From Halomonas sp. (lineage in GTDB: Bacteria > Pseudomonadota > Gammaproteobacteria > Pseudomonadales > Halomonadaceae), in contig JAGYKP010000084.1 in assembly GCA_018401555.1 (NCBI GenBank), positions 1 through 64,000 of the forward strand: DNA of 64,000 nt, read 5' to 3'. A program made the translations under genes and the position numbers. Under the pieces are notes generated by a model. That model was not told the DNA's origin. It saw only the letters and a program-made list of their open reading frames with translations, and did no database searches. Positions 10,088 to 23,120 of the stretch are shown in pieces. Numbering within the stretch: position 1 is the stretch's first letter; every line of letters starts with the position of its first letter.

Positions 10088-12290
10088 GGTCAGGCTGAAT
10101 GCCTATCGGGATTGGTGTCGCCTGGTGGAGGAGGGCCTCCAGACGGATCAATTCCACGACCTACTGCAGCATGGCAATGGGCTCAAGGGGCATCGGCGCT
10201 TGGAGTCCGAGCACATCAGCTGGGGACTGTTGATGTACCTGGCCATCACCCGGGATGGCCTGCTGGCAAGGAAGGCGGTCAACTCGTTGCCACTGGCGGC
10301 AGCTACGCTGGCGACCTACGGTGGGACCTCCTGGTGCCTGCTGCATGAGTCGCCGCCTGAGGATATGCCTGAACCGGTGCCACCGCGCAGCCGCTGGCTG
10401 CTCGGAGCGTCGACGCTGGCGGTGTTGATGCGGCATCTCGACCGATATGGGAGACCCACAGCAGCAGGCGAAGATCACCTCCTACAAGACTGCCAAGGAG
10501 TTCTCTGCCACTGCGTGGAGTGCCTTCTGCCGCGCCGTGGGGGCGGACAAGAGCATGACGCTGCCAGCATGTCAGGCGATGGCGGCTACCGCCTTGCGAC
10601 TGCATGTGCCGCGTTACCTGGTGGATAGTGCCCTCGGCAAGCATGCAGTGACATCCATCGACGAGCCGCGTTGGCAGCAGCTGCTGTCGGGTGGGTATGT
10701 CCAGCACGCGGGGCTGGCGGAGGATGAGGAGGAGAGGCCACCTTTCCCCGGCAGCCAGCCTGCTGTGTCGGATATGCCGCTGGAACGCGACCAGCCAATC
10801 TACAAGGCACGGGAGCTGTTGGCGGGCCTGCGTGGTTGGTTGAGCCCGACGCGGGAGACGAGGCGCCGGACCTACGCTGCCATCACCGCTCGCCTGGAGG
10901 AGACGCTTGCCGAGACCCGGCGCATGGTGCCCATTGCTGAATGGATCTGTCGCTGGCTGTATTACCTGCACGTGGACATGAAGCGGAAGCAGTCGACGCT
11001 GCATACCTATCTGGGATCCGCTCTGCCGATATTGAAGTACATCGGTGATACACCGCTTTCGCCATCACGTCTCACCGAGCTGGTAGAGGCCTATCAGCAG
11101 GTCATCGAGGAGGGCAAAACCGAGAAGAACCGTCACTATCGCTGGACAGTGCTACATGGGTTTCACAATTTCCTGGTCAGCGAGCTGGGACTGGCCAAGG
11201 TGAAGATGGAGTTCGTGGGCAGTGGGGCGGGCGTCACCTACCATGCCGATGCCAACATCCTCTCCGAGACGGAATACCAGCTCGTGGCCGAGAGGCTGAA
11301 ACTCATGGATCCCAGCATACTGGGCAAGATCCGCTACTGGGTCTTCGTCCTTGGGTTTCGTACCGGGTTGCGGATCGGTGAGGCGCTCTCGATCCAGGTC
11401 TGCGATGTCCAGCTCAAGAAACGGGTGCCGGATACCGATGTCGTGCTACTGGTGCGTGACAACGAATACGTTGCCAACAAGAGCTACAGCTCGCGTCGGC
11501 AGCTCCCCCTGCACCACTTGTTGACCGAGGAGGAGCTGGGGCCGTTCAAGGACTACGTCATCAATCGCCAGGAGATGTCGCGACACCCTCGTGTCATGCT
11601 GTTCGGCGAAGGCGGTGAGTCACTGGCTCCGTTGCGCGACGACAAGGTCTCGCCAGCGATTCATGAGGTGATGCGGCGCGTGACAGGGGATCCCAGTGTC
11701 CGCTTTCACCATCTGCGCCACTCGTTGGCTAACAACCTGCTGCTGGCATTCCATGGCATTCCGGCGCCCTGGGCGGCACCGGCTCATCTGAACGCGTTAT
11801 GGCATGAAATCACCGGGGGTGTGGTCTCGCGCCAAGGGTTGCACTTTATCGCCCAGGTCATGGGGCATTCATCTCCGGACGTTACCCTGCGCAGCTACCT
11901 GCATTGCACCGAGTGGCTGATGGGGCATTACCTGCAGCACGAGCCGCATTCGGTGGAAGGGGCGCGGCGCCCCTCGCCAGCCGTGGAGATGGAAGCGCTG
12001 GCGGAACTGCTGGGGCTGAAGCCCGCGCGTGTTCGCAAATGGAAGCAGCGTTATGGCGAACGGCCGGCGTATGGCTGAGCAAGGCCTTCAAGGCGTGTCC
12101 AATCACCGATGTGGAGGACCGTGAGCCCCAGCCATTCCCGGTGCTTGCGGGCATCACCCCTGTGGAACACGATCGTCTGCATCACCTCTCGCTGGAGAGC
12201 CTGGAAACCCTGCTGGATGCCCGCAATCGTTACTCCTCTGAGGAGCTCGAGCGAATTTTCAGCCTGAGGGAAGGGGAGGTAGACGGCTGA
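10088..12290 (+). pseudogene. Large tyrosine recombinase/integrase, 5'-truncated at the IS21 boundary and frameshifted (~10,450-10,480 and ~12,060)
   Basis: Catalytic motifs GFRTGLRIGEALSIQ, FHHLRHSLANN, MGHSSPDVTLRSY; upstream part (10088..~10470) and C-terminal tail (to 12290) in other frames. Confidence 0.75.
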
Positions 12291-12888
12291 TGCAGGCCGA
12301 GCGGCGTGTGTTGTCGCTACGGACGCGGCGCGGCAGCCCGCCTACCGTCACTGTCGAGCCACCAAGGGCAAGCAACAGTCTGACGTGCAAACCGACCTGC
12401 CTCGATTACCGCGACCCCATGCCGTATCGGAACGGCGTATCATCCAGGCCCTGTACCACGCCATCTGGACGGACTGGTACGAAAAGTCGCCCGATGTGCT
12501 GCTCGATCACTTGCGCTATTTCTACGCGTACCATCGTGCGACAGAGGGCCACGTGTGGATACGGGATGCCGATGCTGGGCTGGCATTTGTCAGTTGGGTC
12601 GCTGAGTCTCCACTCGGGGTGCGGGCCAACATCGAGGTGACCCCCACTGCGCGCTCGCCATTGACCGCAAAGCAGCAGCTCAGTGAGTGGAAGAAGCGCC
12701 TGCCATCGCAGCGGCACAAGGTGCAGTGGCGAACAAAGCCCGCCGGCAGGCGTTATGCCAACGAACTGGGTACTGGCAACGTCGCGCTGCGTGTGGTCAA
12801 CGAGGGGAAAGAGGCGTTGAGCGTGTATCCCGTGCGCTATGTGCTGGTGATGGCGTGCATCGTAATGGCGGCACAGCAAAGTGCATAG
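12290..12888 (+). CDS. Hypothetical protein encoded with the large recombinase (frameshift near ~12,390)
   Basis: ORFs 12290..12640 and 12385..12888 appear to be two parts of one ~200-aa product; 5' end abuts the recombinase stop. Confidence 0.45.
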
Positions 12889-12939
12889 GAGCGCTATCGT
12901 CCAGTAACAGAAGGTCGTGGGCGCTCTATGCAACCTCGC

Positions 12940-13126
12940 AAGACTCAGTTATTCCCGAGGAGCGGCAACGCCTTCACCCACCCAGGTCAACACCATCCGC
13001 CTGAAGCTGCTGAAGATCGGCGCCGTCATCACCCGCAACACGCGCACGATTCGGCTGATGTTGAGCAGCCAGTACCCGGAGCAGGACCTCTTCCTGAAGC
13101 TGGCCAGCAAGCTGGTGCCGGGATAG
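12940..13126 (+). pseudogene. C-terminal fragment of a DDE transposase (IS1380-like)
   Basis: TQVNTIRLKLLKIGAVITRNTRTIRLMLSSQYPEQDLFLKLASKLVPG resembles the extreme C-terminus of IS1380-family transposases. Confidence 0.55.
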
Positions 13127-13442
13127 CGCCGCGGCGTGCTGTCCCCGGCAAAGAAAACATATGGGGGTAGGGGACGTGCGCCTTGAGCCAAGGAAGTGGA
13201 TCAATAAGTAGTCAGTTCCAAGCCCTGAGAACCATCATCCACACCGAGCCTGGAATCCGGGGCCCTCTGGCCAGCCCGGTACAATATCTGGGCTAGTGGT
13301 CTTCGGATGGGTGGCAGCGATGATTCTGAAATACAAGCCGATACCGCCGCGCTGGAACCATTTTCGACCCCACGAGCTATCCCTCATGATGGCAATGCCG
13401 GCCCTCGGGCCGGCGCGATGTTTCCATTGCAGTGTGAGTCGC

Positions 13443-15534
<2,092 letters not shown>

Positions 15535-15576
15535 CGTGGAGGTCGACGATCTAGGATCGTCCAATGCGTTCCTTCT

Positions 15577-16398
15577 TTAACTCTGTACTTCGTTGGTGAG
15601 TGGCTGGAGCATAGCGTCCCGGTCGATGGCGGCGATGGCGTCGGCCGCTCGGTGCAGGGCGGGGAGACACTCCAGTGCCTTGTCTCGGGACATGCGCATG
15701 ATAGGGGCCTGTATGGCAATCCCGAGGTTGGACTTGCCACCGTTTGGGTCGAGCGCCAGCACAGCGATACATAGCAGGCCAGGCAGGAACTCCTCATCAT
15801 CGAAGGCATAGCCCTGCTGACGCACGGTGTCGATCTCTGCCTCCAGGGCATCAAGATCGGTCAGCGTATTGCCAGTGAAGGCCTTGAGGGGAATCTCACC
15901 AAGCAAGCGCCGCCGCTGTGCCGGTGGCATCTGCGCCAGGAACAGCTTGCCGCTGGCCGAGCAGTGCACCGGCACCCGAGAGCCGGGATGAAGGTAGAAG
16001 CGGAGGGCCTCGGAGGTTTCGACGCGGTCGAGGTAAAGCACTTCACCACCTGACAGCGCGGTGATGTTGCAGCTTTCGCCCACCTCATCGACCAGTTGGC
16101 TGAGCACGGCGTGCCGGGCGCCATGCACCGTGTCATTAAGTAGCAGATTCTCGGCCAGGCGTCGCAACCGGTTGCCCTTTCCGTAATGGCGGCTGTCGGC
16201 TTCCCGCTGGAGCATGCCAGAGCTCTCGAGTTGCTGGAGCATGCGATGTAGCGTCGGCTTAGGCATGCCGGTCTCTTCGACCAGGCTCTGCAGAGTAAAG
16301 AAGTGATCCTTGTCGGCGATTACCTCCAGCAGCGCCAGCAGTCGCTGTGCCGGGGTGTCGCCTTCCAGGCGTGTCGTCTCGGTCTTGTGGCTGGTCAT
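15577..16398 (-). CDS. IclR-family transcriptional regulator
   Basis: N-terminal wHTH 'AQRLLALLEVIADKDHFFTLQSLVEETGMPKPTLHRMLQQLE'; divergent from xsc. Confidence 0.92.
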   Translation of the reverse strand: MTSHKTETTRLEGDTPAQRLLALLEVIADKDHFFTLQSLVEETGMPKPTLHRMLQQLESSGMLQREADSRHYGKGNRLRRLAENLLLNDTVHGARHAVLSQLVDEVGESCNITALSGGEVLYLDRVETSEALRFYLHPGSRVPVHCSASGKLFLAQMPPAQRRRLLGEIPLKAFTGNTLTDLDALEAEIDTVRQQGYAFDDEEFLPGLLCIAVLALDPNGGKSNLGIAIQAPIMRMSRDKALECLPALHRAADAIAAIDRDAMLQPLTNEVQS

Positions 16399-16431
16399 GG
16401 CAGGTCCCCCTTTCCTCCCAAAGGTACGGTG

Positions 16432-16468
16432 TTCTGTAAAAGAAATCAATTTGTACCGTTTTATGGAA
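16432..16468. promoter_or_regulatory. Putative operator A: TTCTGTAAAA-N17-TTTTATGGAA
   Basis: Imperfect dyad in the iclR/xsc divergent region; same half-site spacing as 29626-29662. Confidence 0.65.
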
Positions 16469-16577
16469 TTTAGTGTTGACGCTTGGATTGGACGGCGCTA
16501 GATTGACATCAAGTTCCGATATGCGGAACTTTTCGTACCATAAAACCAATATCAAGGTCATGTTCAGGAGGCCTAAG

Positions 16578-18394
16578 ATGAGCACGCAGCCAACCGATAC
16601 CCGCCAGGTTGTTGAAGGTAAGCAAGCGATGACCCCCTCGGAGGCCTTCGTGGAAACCCTGGTCGCCAATGGCGTCACCGACATGTTCGGCATCATGGGC
16701 TCGGCTTTCATGGATGCCATGGACATCTTCGCTCCGGCCGGCATTCGCCTGATCCCGGTAGTTCACGAGCAGGGTGCTGCGCACATGGCCGATGGCTATG
16801 CGCGGGTGTCCGGTCGTCACGGCACGGTGATCGGCCAGAACGGTCCCGGCATCTCGAACTGCGTGACCGGCATCGCCGCGGCGTACTGGGCGCATAGTCC
16901 GGTAGTCATCGTCACTCCCGAGGCGGGCACGACCGGCATAGGCCTGGGTGGCTTCCAGGAGTGCAAGCAGCTGCCGATGTTCCAGGAATTCACCAAGTAT
17001 CAGGGGCACGTGACTCACCCGTCGCGTATGGCTGAGTACACTGCACGCTGTTTCGACCGGGCGATGTCAGAGATGGGCCCGACACAGTTGAATATCCCGC
17101 GTGACTACTTCTATGGCGAGATCGAGTGCGAGATCCCCGAGCCGGCGCGCCTCGACCGTGGTCCGGGCGGTACCCGGACACTCAACGAGGCAGCCGAACT
17201 GTTGGCCAACGCCGAGTTCCCGGTGATTGTCTCCGGTGGTGGCGTGGTGATGGCCGATGGCGTGGATGCCTGCCAGGCGCTGGCCGAGCGGCTGGGTGCA
17301 CCGGTGGTAAACAGCTACCAGCACAATGACTCCTTCCCGGCCAGTCACCCGTTGTGGTGTGGTCCGCTGGGCTACCAGGGCTCCAAGGCCGGTATGAAGC
17401 TGATCGCCCAGGCCGACGTGGTGGTGGCATTGGGCACCCGTCTGGGACCGTTCGGCACCCTGCCGCAGCACGGCCTGGACTACTGGCCGAAGGATGCCAA
17501 GATCATTCAGATCGACGCCGACCACAAGATGCTGGGGCTGGTGAAAAAGATCGCGGTGGGCATCTGCGGCGATGCACGGAAGCCGCCGAAGCGATCACCG
17601 AACGTCTGGCAAGCCGTCAACTGGTCTGTGACGCTACCAAGGACAAGCGTGCGGATTTGATCGCCAGTGAAAAGGCTGCCTGGGAGCGTGAACTGGACGA
17701 GTGGACCCATGAAAAGGACCCGTTCAGTCTCGATGCCATCGACGAGGCCCAGGGCGAGACGCCGTTCTCCGGCGGTGAGTACCTGCATCCGCGTCAGGTG
17801 CTGCGCGAACTGGAGAAGGCGATGCCCGAGGACGTGATGGTGTCGACAGATATCGGCAACATCAATGCCGTGGCGCACAGCTACCTGCGCTTCGAGAAGC
17901 CGCGCAGCTTCTTCGCGCCGATGAGTTTCGGCAACTGCGGCTATGCGCTGCCGACGATCATGGGCGCCAAGGTGGCCGCACCGCATCGCCCGGCAGTCGC
18001 CTATGCGGGTGACGGCGCCTGGGGCATGAGCCTGATGGAAACCATGACCGCGGTACGTCACGATATTCCGGTGACCGCGGTGGTGTTCCACAATCGCCAG
18101 TGGGGCGCGGAGAAGAAGAACCAGGTGGAGTTCTACAACCGTCGCTTCGTGGCCGGCGAACTGGACAACCAGAGCTTCGCCGAGATCGGCCGGGCGATGG
18201 GCGCCGAGGGCATCACCGTGGATCGCCTGGAAGACGTGGGCCCGGCGCTAAAGAAGGCGGTAGACATGCAGATGAACGAAGGCAAGACCTGCATCATCGA
18301 GATCATGTGCACCCGTGAGCTGGGCGACCCCTTCCGCCGCGATGCGCTGAAGAAGCCAGTGCGTCTGCTCGAGAAGTATCAGGATTACGTGTGA
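16578..18394 (+). CDS. xsc: Sulfoacetaldehyde acetyltransferase Xsc (ThDP enzyme), apparent single-base frameshift near ~17,575
   Basis: MTPSEAFVETLVANGVTDMFGIMGSAFMDAMDIF... continuing in the second frame RADLIASEKAAWERELDEW...VAYAGDGAWGMSLMETMTAVRHDIPVTAVVFHNRQWGAEKKNQVEFYNRRFV; next to pta and tauE. Confidence 0.93.
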
Positions 18395-18421
18395 CGCCAG
18401 ACCGTACATTGGAAGTGGTCC

Positions 18422-18448
18422 TCCCCCGGCACTGCCGGGGGTTTTTTC
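18422..18448 (+). terminator. Rho-independent-like terminator after xsc
   Basis: cccccggcactgccgggggtttttt. Confidence 0.8.
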
Positions 18449-18502
18449 TCCAGGGCTTTGTCTCCAGGGCACAGTCATGCCTGAGAGCAGGAGGTCTGTG
18501 AT

Positions 18503-19534
18503 ATGAAAGCACTGAATCAAATTCTTGAGCGTGCCCGACAGGCGCCCAGGCGTATCGTGCTCTGCGAAGGAGAGGACGAGCGTATATTGCGTGCTGCCAT
18601 CAAAGCAGCCGAAGCGGGCATCGCAGTGATCATCCTGGTGGGAGGTCAAGCGGCCATCACCCGCATGGCGGAGCAACACGGGCTCGACCTCTCGGCTATC
18701 GAGACGATCGACCCGGTGGACTCCCCGCTTCGCCACGGCCTTGCCGAGGCGCTGTTCGCACTTCGCGAGAAGAAGGGCATGACCCGGGAGCAGGCCGAAG
18801 AAGCTGTGCTTGAGCCGCTATGCTTCGCCAACTTGCTGGTCCGTGAGGGACTCGCCGATGGTTCCGTTGCCGGTGCGGTCAACACCACGGCCGATGTGGT
18901 GAGGAGCGCCATCCAGTTGCTTGGCCTGGCTCCGGGTAGCCAACTGGTTTCAAGCTTCTTCCTGATGATGCTGTGCAAACCCTTCCATAGTCTTAAGGGC
19001 GGATTGATCTTCTCCGACTGCGGCCTGGTCATCGACCCCAACGCGGATCAGTTGACTCAGATTGCCATGGCCGCGGCGGATAGCGCCGAGGCCTTATTGG
19101 GAGAGGAGCCGCGGGTGGCAATGCTGTCGTTCTCCACCAGCGGCAGTGCCCAGCATGGGAACGTGGAGAAGGTGGTTCAGGCGGCGCGGCGGGTCAAGGC
19201 GGAGCGCCCTGGGCTTGCCATCGACGAGGATGTGCAGCTCGACGCTGCCATCGTCGCCGATATCGCCGATCGCAAGCTTCCCGACTCGAAGGTCAAGGGC
19301 AATGCCAACGTGTTGATCTTTCCCGATCTGCAAGCCGGCAATATTGGCTACAAGCTGGCCGAGCGAATCGGTGGCGCCGAAGCCATCGGCCCGCTGCTGC
19401 AGGGGCTGGCCAGGCCGGCGAATGATCTGTCGCGGGGCTGTAGCGTCGATGATATCTACCATGTTATCGCCGTGACCACCGTGCAGGCACAGGCTGCCGA
19501 GGCGCGGGACTCGACCGCCGCCGACGGCATCTGA
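18503..19534 (+). CDS. pta: Phosphate acetyltransferase
   Basis: PTA_PTB family: VCEGEDERILRAA..., 'VAGAVNTTADVVRSAIQLLGLAPGSQLVSSFFLM', 'KVKGNANVLIFPDLQAGNIGYKL'. Confidence 0.95.
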   Translation: MKALNQILERARQAPRRIVLCEGEDERILRAAIKAAEAGIAVIILVGGQAAITRMAEQHGLDLSAIETIDPVDSPLRHGLAEALFALREKKGMTREQAEEAVLEPLCFANLLVREGLADGSVAGAVNTTADVVRSAIQLLGLAPGSQLVSSFFLMMLCKPFHSLKGGLIFSDCGLVIDPNADQLTQIAMAAADSAEALLGEEPRVAMLSFSTSGSAQHGNVEKVVQAARRVKAERPGLAIDEDVQLDAAIVADIADRKLPDSKVKGNANVLIFPDLQAGNIGYKLAERIGGAEAIGPLLQGLARPANDLSRGCSVDDIYHVIAVTTVQAQAAEARDSTAADGI

Positions 19535-19541
19535 GCCGGTC

Positions 19542-20291
19542 ATGAGCATCGACGTCCTGTTGCCCTTCGTGGCCATTGCCGCGGTCTCCGGCTATTTTCA
19601 GACAGTGACCGGATTCGGCCTGGGAATGATTGTGATGGGCGCCACCAGCGGGCTGTCCATCACCTCGGTAGCCTCGGTAGCCGCCGTGGTTAGCCTGATG
19701 ACCCTGGCCAATAGCGCCGTGGCGCTGCCAGGCAAGTTGAAGCTCCTCGACCTGCGAGCCACGGTCGCCACCATCGCCGGCATCATCCCGTCGATCATTG
19801 TCGGTGTGCTGTTGCTGGACTACCTCAGTCATAGCGCAGCCAGCGTGTTGCGCATCGCCCTTGGCCTAGTGGTGTGTTATGGCGGGCTGAGTCTGGTGCT
19901 CAGGCCGCGACCCCGTGAAACGCTCTCCTCGCGGGGCAGCTTCTTTGTCAGTGGCATGTTCTCGGGGCTGTTCGGGGGACTGTTCGGTATTGCAGGGCCG
20001 CCTGTCATCTACCAGTGCTACCGCCAGCCGATGTCGCTGATGGCGATTCGCAACATGCTGATTCTTCTGTTCGCCGCCACCTCCGGCATGCGGACGCTGT
20101 TTATCGGTGTGCGTGGGCAACTGGATGCCGAGATTCTGATTCTTGCCGCCTGGGCCATTCCGGTGGTGGCCCTGGCGACCTACGTCGGCCGTCGCTGGCC
20201 ACCGCCGTTCTCGGCGCTGGCGATGCGCCGCGTCGCCTTCGTCACGCTGATGGTGATCGGCGGTGGGCTGATCGCCTCGGAACTGCTCTGA
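19542..20291 (+). CDS. tauE: TauE/SafE (DUF81) family exporter, probable sulfite exporter
   Basis: Multi-TM 'GYFQTVTGFGLGMIVMGATSG...SGMFSGLFGGLFGIAGPPVIYQCY' and position after xsc-pta. Confidence 0.85.
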   Translation: MSIDVLLPFVAIAAVSGYFQTVTGFGLGMIVMGATSGLSITSVASVAAVVSLMTLANSAVALPGKLKLLDLRATVATIAGIIPSIIVGVLLLDYLSHSAASVLRIALGLVVCYGGLSLVLRPRPRETLSSRGSFFVSGMFSGLFGGLFGIAGPPVIYQCYRQPMSLMAIRNMLILLFAATSGMRTLFIGVRGQLDAEILILAAWAIPVVALATYVGRRWPPPFSALAMRRVAFVTLMVIGGGLIASELL

Positions 20292-20294
20292 GTC

Positions 20295-21297
20295 CGGGAT
20301 TGGGCAGTGTCCATTTGAGCCATCGGCCTGGCGGTCGCGGCTCAGGCGTCCCCATGCGCCGGGGGCGGGCGCATCGAGGCGTCGACGCGAGCGCTGCTGC
20401 CAGGCCGCCAGCCCGGCCTCCAGATAGGGCAGGAACCGCTGGCAGTGCCGTGACGGCGGGTGAAAGCGCGAGGTGATCAGGGCGATCTCCAGGTCGATGG
20501 CCGGTTCGAAGGGCACCACCGTCAGCCGGCAGTCCCGCCGGCTGAGGAAGCTGTCGGCCGATACCGGATCGACTAGGGCATGGCCGAGGCTGGCATTGAC
20601 CAGGCTGATGGCCGAGGGGAACAGGTGGGTCTCGATCGTGACGCGAAAGCGCGCTCCGGCAGCGCGAAAGGCGTCTCTGAGCCTGAGGGTGCTCTGGTGG
20701 TGCTCGTCCAGGGTGATCAGCGGCAGGTCGTCCAGGTCGTCCGGGGTCACCACGCCATGCTCGGCCAGCGGACTTTCCGGCGGGACGGCCAGATGCATGC
20801 GCAGTCGATAGGGGACGACCTCCAGTTCATGCAGGTCGTCCTGGGTTTCGATGACACCCAGATCGAACTGGCCCTCCGCCACCCAGTCGCGGATCTTCGT
20901 CGAGCTGAAGGTCTGCAGGGAGAGCTGGCTGGTGGGGTGGTCGTACAGATAATCCGCCATGATCCGGGGCATCGCCGAGGGCGAGAGCCCTGGCATGCAG
21001 CCGAGGGTCAACTTGCCGGCCTGGCCCTGACGGAGTCCTTCCGAGAGCTCGCCAAGATGCTTGACCGACGCCAGTACTTTGTCCACCCCCTCGGCCAGAT
21101 GCTGGGCCTCCGCGGTCAGTTCGGTACCGTAGTGGTTGCGCCGAAAAAGCAGGAAGCCCACTTCCTCCTCGAGATTCGCGATGGCGGTACTGACCGCCGG
21201 TTGGCTGAGCTCGAGTCGGCGCGCCGCCTGAAAGGCTGCCGGTCCGAACGACCTCCTGGAAGATCTGTAGCTGCCGCAGGTTGTGGCGTATCTTCAT
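20295..21297 (-). pseudogene. LysR-family regulator, frameshift near ~21,220 in the HTH region
   Basis: MKIRHNLRQLQIFQEVVRTGS in one frame; LLFRRNHYGTELTAEAQHLAEG... effector domain in another. Confidence 0.75.
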
Positions 21298-21406
21298 GGG
21301 ATAGGGTCTAAATTCTATTTATGAGTTCATAGGTTTGCTTCAGTTGTGGTTATAGCATGGACCGTCGAAGCTGACCGGACCTACAACAGAAATAAAGGTG
21401 TTCCCC

Positions 21407-22825
21407 ATGAACTCGATAGACCTCCTGGGTCTTCTGGCGTACTTCGCAATACTGATCGTGATCGGCTATCGCAGTGCCAAGAAGGTCTCCGACAGCTCGG
21501 ACTTCGCCGTAGCCGGTAACAAGATAATCTGGCCGGTACTGTTCGCCACCCTGGCGGCCTCCTTCCTCGGCGGCGGTGCCTCCATGGGTCGTGCCGGCAA
21601 GTCCTTCGATGAAGGCTACGCCTTTATGTTCGCGGCCTCGGCCTTTCCCATCGCCACCGTGCTGGCCGGGCTCTACATCGCACCGCGCCTGAAGCGCTAC
21701 ACGAACGCCCAGACGGTGGGCGACATCATGGCGCATCACTTCGGCAGCAGCGCCCGGCTGTTTACCGGTATCTTCTCGCTGGTATTCTGCATCGGCGTCC
21801 TCGGCGCCCAGGCGCTGGCCGTGGGTACCGTCTTTCACGCCATTCTCGGCATCGAGGTCTCCACGGGCATCCCTCATCGGCATGGCGGTGGTACTGCTCT
21901 ACTCCACGCCGTCGGCGGCATGTGGGCCGTGTGATCCAGACCGACGTGGTGCAGTTCCTGATGTTGGCGGTCTTCACTGCCGCTGACCATGCTGATCGGC
22001 ATCCACGATCTGGGCGGTCCCACCGCGCTGGTGGAGCGACTGCCCGAGGCGCACTTCAGCATCATGGGCGACTACTCCATCGGGATGTTCGTGAGTCTCT
22101 TCATTGCCTTCCTGCTCGGCGAGACCCTGGTGCCGCCCACCACTCAGCAGGCCCTGTCGGCGCCGGACTCGCGCCATGCCCGCATCGGCTATACGGTGGC
22201 CGGCGGCTTTGGCTTCCTGTTCTACTTCGTCAGCGCCACCATCGGCCTGATCGCCTTGGTGCTCTACCCGAATATCACCCCCGACCAGGCCATGCCGACG
22301 CTGATCCGCGATGCCCTGCCGATCGGCATCACCGGCCTGGTGCTGGCCTCCCTGCTGGCCGTGGTGATGTCCACGGCTGACTCCTACCTCAACTCGGCAG
22401 CGGTCATCTTCGTCGGTGATATCTACAAGCCCTTCATCGAGCCGGACGTCAGTGACAAGAAGCGGCTGTGGATCGAGCGAGTGGTCAACCTGTTGATCGG
22501 TCTCGGGGCGGTGATCTTCGCCCTCTACGCCACTTCCATCGTCGATGCGCTGCTGATGAGCTATGCCCTCTGGGCGCCAACCATCTTGCTGCCGTTCGTG
22601 TTCGCCGTACTCTTCGACCTGCGCTGCTCGCGCTCGGCGATCGCCGCCATGCTGGCCGGGGCGCTGGTGACCATCGTCTGGAAGTGGGGGCCCTTCGATC
22701 TGCAGGCAGCTACCGGACTCACCGCCCTGATTGCCGGGGTGATCGCCAACATTGCGGTGTTCACCTTCGTCTATCGCCTCTTCCGCGCTGCGCCGGCTAA
22801 CGGCGCAACCTCGCACGTGCAGTGA
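21407..22825 (+). CDS. Sodium:solute symporter (SSS) family transporter; two apparent compensating frameshifts ~21,880 and ~21,985
   Basis: MNSIDLLGLLAYFAILIVIGYRSAKKVSDSSDFAVAGNKI...SLLAVVMSTADSYLNSAAVIFVGDIYKPF. Confidence 0.88.
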
Positions 22826-22836
22826 AGGAGACGACC

Positions 22837-22944
22837 ATGACTATGACTGCCTTTGCCTTCGCCCTCTATGCCGTCAGCGCGATCAGCGTGATCACTGCCG
22901 TCGGTGTGGGTATCGCCTCCTGGCGTTTCTATCGCGACAACTAA
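22837..22944 (+). CDS. 35-aa single-pass membrane microprotein after the SSS symporter (MTMTAFAFALYAVSAISVITAVGVGIASWRFYRDN)
   Basis: Not in the ORF track (<60 aa); good RBS (gaaggagacgacc), one TM helix, 11 bp after the symporter stop. Confidence 0.7.
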   Translation: MTMTAFAFALYAVSAISVITAVGVGIASWRFYRDN

Positions 22945-23120
22945 GTGACTTCCGCCAGGCCCATCGCGAGGGCCTGGCGTCGTCGATTCACGCCATTTTG
23001 CGCACATCCAAGAAACCGGCCATCCCCATTCGTTCATCGATACAGTCATCGTGGGACCTGAACAGCGCCATAGTTGGGGGCCTGATCAGGGCCTCGACTC
23101 GCTCACAAGGATTACCGGAA

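Noticed and set aside
19866-20294. C-terminal extension of the LysR ORF overlapping tauE
   Set aside because: Low-complexity antisense translation; LysR homology ends near ~20,400, and the true stop is probably hidden by an indel.
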